Positions 1 to 4,226 of a DNA stretch of 6,480 nt are shown here, one piece after another. The notes below the pieces were generated by a model. That model was not told the DNA's origin. It worked only from the letters and a program-made list of their open reading frames with translations, and ran no database searches. Position 1 is the stretch's first letter; each line of letters opens with the position of its first letter. This DNA is from an uncultured Eubacteriales bacterium. GTDB lineage: Bacteria; Bacillota; Clostridia; Oscillospirales; Ruminococcaceae. Both the position numbers and the translations under genes were made by a program. The DNA is taken from assembly GCA_959605275.1 (NCBI GenBank), contig CAUHFD010000165.1, positions 1 through 6,480 on the forward strand, in the 5' to 3' direction.

Positions 1-3
1 AAG

Positions 4-11
4 CCTCTCCT
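4..11 (-). promoter_or_regulatory. Ribosome binding site of the next gene, outside the window
   Basis: Read on the minus strand, the TAA of the DUF3852 gene is followed at once by AGGAGAGG. This is a strong Shine-Dalgarno sequence with no start codon left in the window. It indicates that the leftward operon continues, with the next start codon a few bases beyond position 1. Confidence 0.6.
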
Positions 12-332
12 TTACAGAATCGACCAGATATATAACGGGGCGGTCAAGGTGAAAAGGAGGCAGGCAAACAGAATACAGGGCGCTGTCAGTTCAAATTGAC
101 CATGCTTCCGAAACTCAAAATATGATGTACTTAGCTTTACAAAGAACAAAATTGCCAGAATCATATCAATGACGGGAAACACGACATTGTTGACAACGTT
201 CTTTATTTGTGTCTGCGCCGCTTTCCACGTGTTTTCGATAGCAGTTGATACATCTCCTGCGGCAAAGGTCTGAAAGCACCATGCGGACAGTAATACCGCC
301 GTCACCAAAATACATATTAATTTCTTTCTCAT
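12..332 (-). CDS. DUF3852 family small membrane protein of a conjugative element
   Basis: A 106-residue protein with an N-terminal signal peptide (basic MRKK, hydrophobic core, possible cleavage after TFA near residue 25). Two hydrophobic helices follow at about residues 49-67 and 82-102, separated by a short polar, basic loop (EFRKHGQFE). I recognise the overall pattern (AGDV, NVVFP, KHGQFE, LTAPLYIWSIL) as DUF3852, a family of unknown function in Clostridia conjugative elements. Signal peptide plus two helices with a basic loop resembles the layout of VirB2/TrbC-type pilins; that is a topology analogy, not homology I can show. Start choice: an in-frame ATG at 338 directly abuts AGGAGG (339-344), whereas ATG at 332 has a 6-nt spacer and forms an ATGA overlap with the preceding gene's stop. 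I therefore use 332. Translation is probably coupled to the upstream gene. Confidence 0.82.
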   Translation of the reverse strand: MRKKLICILVTAVLLSAWCFQTFAAGDVSTAIENTWKAAQTQIKNVVNNVVFPVIDMILAILFFVKLSTSYFEFRKHGQFELTAPCILFACLLFTLTAPLYIWSIL

Positions 333-661
333 GAACATCCTCCTAACACTCTTTGCATTTCCTCTTTTTGAACCACCCGAATCGGAATATTCAGACTTTT
401 ACAAAACTGTATTTCTGCTTTCATCCCTTCTGTAACAGTACTGCCAAAAATCCACGCCTCGTCGCAAATCCATAGTAAATTCAATCCCGCTGCCTGCTTG
501 ATTTCCCGTTCCTTTGGATCGCTATCATCAAGGCAAAGCAGATAGAAATGCGGTACAACCGGAGCTGCACCCCGCATCAATACATATCTGGAATACTCTT
601 TCATCTGCTCAAGATTTTCTTTTTCTCCGAGCTCGGCACAAACATAGACTCGTTTCATCAT
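329..661 (-). CDS. DUF4406/DUF7768-like protein, nucleoside 2-deoxyribosyltransferase-like fold
   Basis: A soluble protein of 110 residues. It opens with a hydrophobic strand (KRVYVCAEL) followed by a helix, and has a central segment PVVPHFYLLCLDD. Near the C-terminus, WIFGSTVTEGM.AEI is followed by a helix and the strand IPIRVV. The GMxxEI motif (G79, M80, E83) followed by a helix and a short I-P-hydrophobic strand is typical of DUF4406 and related families with a nucleoside 2-deoxyribosyltransferase-like fold, where the Glu region lines the active site. Whether this protein is an enzyme is unknown. The start overlaps the previous gene's TGA; ATG at 661 gives ATGA, and ATG at 658 is equally possible because the GAGG is only 1 nt from the first and 4 nt from the second. 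The end overlaps the DUF3852 start by 4 nt, so the three genes are probably translated in a coupled way. Family assignment is moderately sure; function is not known. Confidence 0.7.
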   Translation of the reverse strand: MMKRVYVCAELGEKENLEQMKEYSRYVLMRGAAPVVPHFYLLCLDDSDPKEREIKQAAGLNLLWICDEAWIFGSTVTEGMKAEIQFCKSLNIPIRVVQKEEMQRVLGGCS

Positions 662-939
662 TCCTCTTCATCATCCTTTTTCTTTTTGACAATAACCAAT
701 GCAACAACACCTCCCAGCGCCACTGCGCCGAGTCCGATCCAGAAGCCGGTATCAAAACGGTTTTCTGCTTCTGCAGTATCTGTCCTTGTCTCCAAAGCAG
801 CCGACTCGAGTACCGTTTCTGCCGATGATTGCGGCACGGGACAACGAAGCAAAACGGTGCCTATTATCAAGCAAGACAAGGCACCGGATAACAGAAATCT
901 TTTCATTTTCTTTTTTTCTTTCATAATAATTATGATCAT
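658..939 (-). CDS. Small exported single-span membrane protein, unknown function
   Basis: Up to 93 residues. A Lys-rich N-terminus precedes a hydrophobic signal segment (about residues 15-31). A polar, Glu/Thr-rich stretch of about 30 residues follows, after a plausible signal peptidase site at QSSA/ET (40/41). A single membrane helix lies at about 65-84, and the tail KKKKDDEEE is strongly charged. It would present a short outward-facing segment with a cytoplasmic tail. The sequence RFDTG just before the helix recalls a degenerate sortase signal, but the LP is missing. Start is uncertain: ATG 939 abuts AAAGGA with almost no spacer, and ATGs at 924 and 906 lack a good site. The stop overlaps the next gene's start, and the gene is preceded by a 130-bp structured gap. 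I cannot assign a family. The setting suggests a conjugation accessory protein. Confidence 0.65.
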   Translation of the reverse strand: MIIIIMKEKKKMKRFLLSGALSCLIIGTVLLRCPVPQSSAETVLESAALETRTDTAEAENRFDTGFWIGLGAVALGGVVALVIVKKKKDDEEE

Positions 940-1069
940 TCCTTTCTGAGCTTTTGTCCGATTTCGGTCAAATGAAATGCGACCGAAATTTCGGCATCAT
1001 ATTTGCCGTAAAGGAACAAAAGCGGAGTATAAAAGGAATGCGGTGCATTTCTTTTATACTATCTCGCCC
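940..1069 (-). promoter_or_regulatory. Structured intergenic segment (possible cis-acting RNA or attenuator)
   Basis: This is the only sizeable gap inside the leftward gene unit, and nearly all of it can fold. On the minus-strand transcript a 16-bp hairpin (1060-1026) comes first. A long-range stem follows, pairing ACAAAAGC at 1016-1023 with GCTTTTGT at 950-957 (plus strand), extended by CC/GG with one bulge. It encloses competing inner pairings: the palindrome CCGAAATTTCGG (983-994), and ATTTCGGTC (961-969) with GACCGAAAT (981-989). These inner pairings share bases and exclude each other. The structure ends a few bases before the AAAGGA of the small membrane protein gene, so it could control that gene's translation or separate expression of the two halves of the operon. 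No clear U-run follows either hairpin. Pairings are direct observations; the role is inference. Confidence 0.5.
1026..1060 (-). repeat. 16-bp inverted repeat / hairpin
   Basis: The arms AGTATAAAAGGAATGC (1026-1041) and GCATTTCTTTTATACT (1045-1060) are complementary except at one position (1036/1050), and flank a 3-nt loop GGT. In plus-strand RNA the exception is a G-U pair; in minus-strand RNA it is an A-C mismatch. It lies 10 nt after the stop of the YodL/DUF3846 gene. It could be a 3' stabiliser, a processing site or a protein-binding dyad. It is not a standard terminator because no U-run follows. Confidence 0.7.
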
Positions 1070-1750
1070 TTATATTCCGCAATATATCGTAAAGCCCATA
1101 TCGGCTTCTACTTCTTCCCGGCTGATTTCCTCCGGCTCTCGAAACTGTATCATATATTTTTCTGCTTCTTCAGCGGTTAGCCCTCTGAAATCATCTTCTG
1201 TTAAACCACAGATAAAAAAAGGACCGGCGATGATAGAAGTACCATCTCCGATCCTGCGGTTACCCTCCATGCCGATGAGTTTTGCTTCTTCGTTTCCCAC
1301 AAGGCAAACATCACCCATATAGATAGGCTCTATCAGTCCGCCGACCGCTTTTTGTTCCGCTTCCAGCGTGTGTTCGATCTCGGCAATATATGGAGCCTTA
1401 TGCGGTTCTACATAAACCACCGTCATAAGGTTATCCGGCTTTTGGGTGAGGGACTCATCAAAATCCACTTTTTGAAAGCCAATACTGTCGCAGTAATATG
1501 CGCCATCCTTTGTCACAACAACATCCGAAACGGACAAGGAATGACCACGATGGAGCGGATGTCCCTCTGTATTGAACTGCCGGAAAATTTCTTCCAAATT
1601 GTCACTATCCACCTCACCGTTAAACACCTCGTCATAGATGTAAGCGTTGATGTCTTTCGTGTCCTGAAAATTGTCCAGATGCTTATATTGCAGAAATTTG
1701 ACAAGGTTTTTATCCCTATCGGGATTGATTTGATAGATTTTGATTCTCAT
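1070..1750 (-). CDS. YodL-domain + DUF3846 fusion protein of a mobile element
   Basis: A 226-residue soluble protein made of two recognisable domains. Residues 1-97 match the YodL pattern: an N-terminal strand (IKIYQI), NLEEIFRQFN at 51-60, HRGHSLSVSDVVV at 67-79, and a closing YYCDSIGFQKV. Residues 108-208 match DUF3846: VVYVEPHKAPYIAEIEHTLEAEQ, VGGLIEPIY, NEE.KL, NRR, IIAGPFFICG, then LT.EE...Y. Both are common in Clostridia conjugative elements and are often on one chain. The Bacillus subtilis protein that named the YodL family interferes with MreB-dependent cell shape; whether that applies to the mobile-element domain is unknown. The C-terminal tail is acidic (EEISREEVEADMG). ATG at 1750 lies 4 nt after the AbrB gene's TAA. 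The nearest Shine-Dalgarno, GGGAG at 1763-1767, has a rather long 12-nt spacer and sits inside the AbrB coding end. No enzymatic motif is visible. Confidence 0.88.
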   Translation of the reverse strand: MRIKIYQINPDRDKNLVKFLQYKHLDNFQDTKDINAYIYDEVFNGEVDSDNLEEIFRQFNTEGHPLHRGHSLSVSDVVVTKDGAYYCDSIGFQKVDFDESLTQKPDNLMTVVYVEPHKAPYIAEIEHTLEAEQKAVGGLIEPIYMGDVCLVGNEEAKLIGMEGNRRIGDGTSIIAGPFFICGLTEDDFRGLTAEEAEKYMIQFREPEEISREEVEADMGFTIYCGI

Positions 1751-1754
1751 TGTG

Positions 1755-2057
1755 TTAGGAGTCTCCCTTCGTTATATTTTGCTGTTCTGCCCATTTCACC
1801 GAGAGATGAATCAGCGCTGCTCGTTGTTCCTGCGGCGTCAATTCATCCAGAAAGTTCTCTAAAGTGATGGGATCTGATTCATCGCCGTGACAGTCTTTAC
1901 AGTTATCGCAGATTTTCTCTCGCTTCACAATCACGGTATTGTCATTTGACTCGGCAAAACTTAAAATGTCGTTATACGCCAATCCGACACGCTGCCGAAT
2001 TTCATAGGGGATGGTAATCCGTCCTCGTTTACCAAGAACTCGGTATATTTTGTTCAT
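1755..2057 (-). CDS. AbrB/MazE/SpoVT-type DNA-binding protein with Cys-rich linker
   Basis: A 100-residue protein from the chosen start. Residues 5-46 form a typical swapped-hairpin AbrB domain: YRVLGKRGRITIPYEIR, VGLAYNDILSFAE, then the strand TVIVKRE. A CxxCxxCH cluster (C50, C53, C56, H57) follows and may bind a metal such as Zn. An acidic, helical C-terminus (LENFLDELTPQEQRAAL) may serve in oligomerisation or partner binding. Such proteins act as dimeric transcription regulators or as antitoxins. No MazF-like or other toxin gene is adjacent, so a regulator of the element's own operon is more likely. Start choice: AGGGAG (2065-2070) lies 1 nt from the in-frame ATG at 2063 but 7 nt from ATG at 2057, so 2057 is preferred. 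The gene sits 30 nt after the methylase and 4 nt before the YodL/DUF3846 gene, clearly in one transcription unit. Confidence 0.9.
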   Translation of the reverse strand: MNKIYRVLGKRGRITIPYEIRQRVGLAYNDILSFAESNDNTVIVKREKICDNCKDCHGDESDPITLENFLDELTPQEQRAALIHLSVKWAEQQNITKGDS

Positions 2058-2087
2058 TTTCATTCTCCCTTCTGTAATGATTCTTCT

Positions 2088-3014
2088 TTAGTAATCGGGG
2101 TTAAAATCAAACATGCTGAGCTGTTTGACAGGATGAAATAAAACCCGCCCATTTTCTTCTGCCTGCACTTTCATGTCATAATTTGCAATTAACAATTCCT
2201 CAAATATTGCCCCGGGGTCACTGCCTTGCCGCATATTATGAAGTCTCGGCTGCACAAAAGTATCAAAACCGCAGGCATCTGCAAGGGAGCGAATCACCGG
2301 ATCATTATTATAGGTGATGAGAAATTTACATTTCCCTTCATACTGCTTGTGAACGGTATAGACAAAATCGAACAGTTCTTGATGCGTTTGCCCGTTGAAG
2401 CTGGATTTTTGATAACATGCTTCTGTTCCCCTATATGGCGGATCAAGCAACACAAAGGTATCTTCTCCGACAGCATAGCGAATAGCATCACGAAAGTCAC
2501 GGTGCAGAATGATTGCATCCCGTAGCCGTGCACAAGCAGCGATCAATCGAGTAAATTTCTTGGTCATATCCCGTTTGGCGATCGCAATGGTCTTACCTGT
2601 GGAGGAAAAACTAAACACCTGATTTTCAAAAAAAGCGACTACTTCCTTAATATCCTCCCACGAGTAGTCCTCCACGGTATATACAAAATGCTCGATATCA
2701 TCTAATATGTTGGGGATTGTTTGCAAAAGCTGTTTGTTCTCACGAAAAATCTGCTCACTGTTAAAAGACAGATACAGACGTCCAATGAGATATGACAGTT
2801 TTTCACTGTTTTGCAGCACCCGGAAAAATTTCACCAGATCTCCGTTGTAATCGTTGATCATCTCTTTTTCCGCGCGGGCTTTGCGCAAGAATATTTCGGC
2901 ACTCCCCATGCATGCTTCCAGATAGGTTTTATGCGGTGGCATAACCGACAGAATCGTATCTTGAATACAGTTTTTATTCCCGGTATACGGAATAGGGCTC
3001 ACTGAGTCCGACAC
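2088..3014 (-). CDS. D12-class (Dam-type) DNA adenine N6-methyltransferase
   Basis: A 308-residue protein that transfers a methyl group from S-adenosylmethionine to adenine N6 in DNA. Features of the MT-A D12 family are in order: IPYTGNKN at 8-15 (the N-terminal AdoMet segment, usually xxGGK); LEACMGSAEIFL at 32-43 (motif I, a variant of FxGSGxxFL); INDYNGDLV at 53-61; a variable target-recognition region of about 70-180; and the catalytic LLDPPYRG at 189-196 with DPPY at 191-194. KFLITYNND follows at 230-238, and the C-terminal EELLIANYD at 272-280. Length fits the family. No restriction endonuclease is adjacent, so it appears to be an orphan methylase, plausibly protecting the element during transfer or marking its DNA. 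The start is GTG at 3014, with GGAG at 3025-3028 (10-nt spacer). An ATG at 3016, two bases upstream and out of frame, ends after five codons. It is the first gene of the leftward unit, behind an attenuator-like leader. Target sequence cannot be read from the protein. Confidence 0.95.
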   Translation of the reverse strand: MSDSVSPIPYTGNKNCIQDTILSVMPPHKTYLEACMGSAEIFLRKARAEKEMINDYNGDLVKFFRVLQNSEKLSYLIGRLYLSFNSEQIFRENKQLLQTIPNILDDIEHFVYTVEDYSWEDIKEVVAFFENQVFSFSSTGKTIAIAKRDMTKKFTRLIAACARLRDAIILHRDFRDAIRYAVGEDTFVLLDPPYRGTEACYQKSSFNGQTHQELFDFVYTVHKQYEGKCKFLITYNNDPVIRSLADACGFDTFVQPRLHNMRQGSDPGAIFEELLIANYDMKVQAEENGRVLFHPVKQLSMFDFNPDY

Positions 3015-3048
3015 ATTTTATTGTCTCCTTCCGGCAGAGAGAAGTTTA

Positions 3049-3107
3049 TGTGCACGTTTGCCTCAATAAAAAAGAAGCCCTTTTCTATCCACGGGTTCCC
3101 GTGCACA
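3049..3107 (-). promoter_or_regulatory. Attenuator-like leader with competing hairpins before the methylase
   Basis: Read on the minus strand, three pairings compete. First, TGTGCACG (3107-3100) can pair with CGTGCACA (3056-3049). Second, CACGG (3103-3099) can pair with CCGTG (3094-3090) around a 4-nt loop. Third, GAACCC (3098-3093) can pair with GGGCTTC (3080-3074, one bulged C), directly followed by TTTTTT (3073-3068), a weak intrinsic terminator. The three share bases, so only some can exist together. This is the usual logic of transcription attenuation, here about 70 nt before the methylase start. The terminator stem is short, so function is uncertain. Confidence 0.4.
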
Positions 3108-3152
3108 CAAAACGACCTCTGTTATTTTTCATTTCATTGTTTCTTTAATTAA

Positions 3153-3224
3153 TCAGCAGTTCATTTTTATGATCATCCCTTTCTTTAATTTGATACGGTA
3201 TTCAGCTATCCGATTAAACTGCAT
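3153..3224 (-). CDS. Possible 23-codon leader peptide
   Basis: A short minus-strand frame runs from ATG 3224 to TGA 3153, reading MQFNRIAEYRIKLKKG followed by MIIKMNC. GAGGTGA lies just before the ATG and resembles the anti-Shine-Dalgarno complement, but the spacing is short (3 nt after GAGAGG). It precedes the competing hairpins by about 45 nt, where a regulatory leader peptide would be expected. The predicted peptide is basic. It could equally be chance or the remnant of a longer gene. Confidence 0.25.
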   Translation of the reverse strand: MQFNRIAEYRIKLKKGMIIKMNC

Positions 3225-3251
3225 TCACCTCTCATATCGAATTGGATAGCT
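3204..3251. repeat. 12-bp dyad with 24-nt spacer
   Basis: AGCTATCCgATT (3204-3215) is complementary to AATtGGATAGCT (3240-3251), with one non-Watson-Crick position (3212/3243). It surrounds the putative leader-peptide start. It could be an operator for a dimeric regulator such as the AbrB-type protein encoded in the operon, or an RNA hairpin that hides the leader start. The complementarity is plain; the role is inference. Confidence 0.5.
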
Positions 3252-3256
3252 TAATA

Positions 3257-3285
3257 TATATACAAAAAGCTGTGCCGGTTGTCTG
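3257..3285 (-). promoter_or_regulatory. Weak candidate promoter for the leftward operon
   Basis: On the minus strand, CAGACA (3285-3280) and TATATA (3262-3257) are separated by 17 bp. The -35 matches TTGACA at four of six positions. It would start transcription near 3250, upstream of the leader peptide and attenuator. It overlaps the 67-nt hairpin. In AT-rich DNA such matches arise easily. Confidence 0.25.
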
Positions 3286-3329
3286 CATCCTCAACTTAGA
3301 GCATGCAACAATACAGGTACAGCTTTTTG
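3263..3329. terminator. 67-nt hairpin with A5/T5 ends, terminator-like on both strands
   Basis: CAAAAAGCTGTGCC (3263-3276) pairs with GGTACAGCTTTTTG (3316-3329) over 14 bp with one G-T. Inside, TTGT-c-TGCAT (3279-3288) pairs with ATGCA-ACAA (3303-3311), giving one long hairpin with a 14-nt apical loop. The outer arm ends in five A on one side and five T on the other, so each strand would produce a stem followed by U5. It sits between two divergent operons, where a terminator is unexpected. It may block read-through, act in a leader, or be a small RNA or a miniature-element relic. Confidence 0.5.
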
Positions 3330-3368
3330 ATTTGCTAATATTTAAACACATTAAATTAAATAATTATA

Positions 3369-3407
3369 TTGTATTCCATTGTTTTTTGTGATAAAATAAT
3401 TTATAAT
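3369..3407 (+). promoter_or_regulatory. Candidate promoters of the ABC exporter operon
   Basis: Two overlapping sigma-A-like arrangements are visible. One has TTGTAT (3369-3374), a 17-bp spacer and TAAAAT (3392-3397), with a TGA extension giving an extended -10. The other has TTGTTT (3379-3384), a 17-bp spacer and a perfect TATAAT (3402-3407). Either leaves a 5' leader of about 65-75 nt. The region is very AT-rich, so one or both may be fortuitous, but position and orientation fit. Confidence 0.45.
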
Positions 3408-3465
3408 AATGTTTTATTTTTAATAATATTAACACAATTGAAAAATAGCTCATTTATAAAAACAT

Positions 3466-3472
3466 AAGGAGG
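3466..3472 (+). promoter_or_regulatory. Ribosome binding site that fixes the ABC ATPase start
   Basis: AAGGAGG ends at 3472. The in-frame TTG at 3474 is only 1 nt away, whereas ATG at 3480 is 7 nt away, the usual spacing. The start is therefore ATG 3480. Confidence 0.9.
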
Positions 3473-3479
3473 CTTGCAT

Positions 3480-4226
3480 ATGCTTGAAGTACAAAATGTT
3501 ACCAAAAGATATGATCAAAAAATTGCCGTAGACAATTTTTCTCTTCATATCGAAAATGGTGAAATTGTCGGATTAATCGGTGCAAACGGAGCAGGAAAGT
3601 CCACCTGTCTGCGAATGCTCTCCGGCGTTATTTTACCCGATGAAGGCAGCATTACATACGATGATCGGTTACTAAAAAACGACATGCAATTACGCCAACA
3701 ATTGTTTTTCTTCCCAGATGAATTATTCTTTTTCTCCGGCGCAACTATCAAGGATGCAGCAAACTTCTATAAAATTTTTTATCCATCTTTTGACACCGAA
3801 GTGTTTGAAAAATTATGTGAAACATTTGAACTGCCTCTTAAAACAAAGATCATAAAACTGTCCAAAGGGATGAAAAGGCAGGTCATGATGATTATCGGCA
3901 TTTCCATTCGTCCTGCTTACTTTATTTTGGACGAGGCGTTCGACGGAATAGACAGTGTAGTTAAGGTGACCTTTAAAAACATTCTGGAAAAATTGGTTTC
4001 ACAATACAACACCACTGTGATTATTGCTTCGCACAATATTCGGGAAATAGAGGATATTTGCCGCCGCGTTGTGTTGATGTATCAGTCTAAACTCATTCTG
4101 GATTCTGATATTGAACAATTGAAGGCAGAAGCGGAACAAAACGGTACAGACAACAGTCTGGAAGCAATCTTAATTCAGAAATTGGAGGGTGCGGGTTATG
4201 GCTCAAAAAACATCAGCTTCATTTAG
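3480..4226 (+). CDS. ABC exporter ATP-binding protein, YtrB/BcrA type
   Basis: A 248-residue single nucleotide-binding domain that hydrolyses ATP at the inner face of the membrane to drive the partner permease. Visible motifs: Walker A GANGAGKST at 34-42; signature LSKGM at 126-130 (the variant usual in this family in place of LSGGQ); Walker B YFILDE with D150 and catalytic E151; D-loop GID at 155-157; switch H184 in ASHN. In the Q-loop position the sequence is FFFPDE (76-81), so Asp stands where many ABC proteins have the Gln that contacts the membrane domain. Such variants occur in YtrB-like exporters. The C-terminal 50 residues are the short regulatory extension of small ABC ATPases. It is the first gene of a two-gene operon and overlaps the permease by 29 nt. 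The substrate is unknown; relatives take part in cell-envelope stress or peptide-antibiotic resistance. No GntR-type regulator gene precedes it. Confidence 0.96.
   Translation: MLEVQNVTKRYDQKIAVDNFSLHIENGEIVGLIGANGAGKSTCLRMLSGVILPDEGSITYDDRLLKNDMQLRQQLFFFPDELFFFSGATIKDAANFYKIFYPSFDTEVFEKLCETFELPLKTKIIKLSKGMKRQVMMIIGISIRPAYFILDEAFDGIDSVVKVTFKNILEKLVSQYNTTVIIASHNIREIEDICRRVVLMYQSKLILDSDIEQLKAEAEQNGTDNSLEAILIQKLEGAGYGSKNISFI

Larger units (their letters stand above)
3015..3479. other. Divergent intergenic region between methylase and ABC operons
   Basis: This is 465 bp without a substantial gene. From left to right it holds the untranslated leader of the leftward operon with attenuator-like pairings, a possible 23-codon leader peptide, a 12-bp dyad, a 67-nt hairpin, and a stretch about 82% A+T (3361-3480) carrying promoter-like boxes for the rightward ABC operon. 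I see no tRNA, integrase attachment site or insertion sequence here. The sharp rise in A+T to the right of about 3330 may mark a join between DNA of different origin. Confidence 0.6.

Noticed and set aside
514..949. Overlapping plus-strand open frames opposite the DUF4406-like and small membrane protein genes
   Set aside because: They are antisense to well-supported genes with ATGA-coupled starts, lack a ribosome binding site, and their products are low in complexity with no recognisable domain.
954..1867. Plus-strand open frames opposite the YodL/DUF3846 and AbrB genes
   Set aside because: The minus-strand proteins match known families over their full length. The plus-strand products show no domain and arise from codon bias of the opposite strand.
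1755..2057. AbrB/MazE-like protein as the antitoxin of a toxin-antitoxin pair
   Set aside because: The adjacent genes are a D12 methylase and a YodL/DUF3846 protein; no MazF, PIN or other known toxin is next to it.
2226..3005. Open frames on both strands within the methylase gene
   Set aside because: They are shadows of a full-length D12 methylase with intact motifs and have no ribosome binding sites or domain features.
3015..3479. Attachment site or insertion sequence at the element border
   Set aside because: No integrase or transposase gene, no terminal inverted repeats of insertion-sequence type and no tRNA end are visible. A short TAATAT repeat around the hairpin is too weak in AT-rich DNA.
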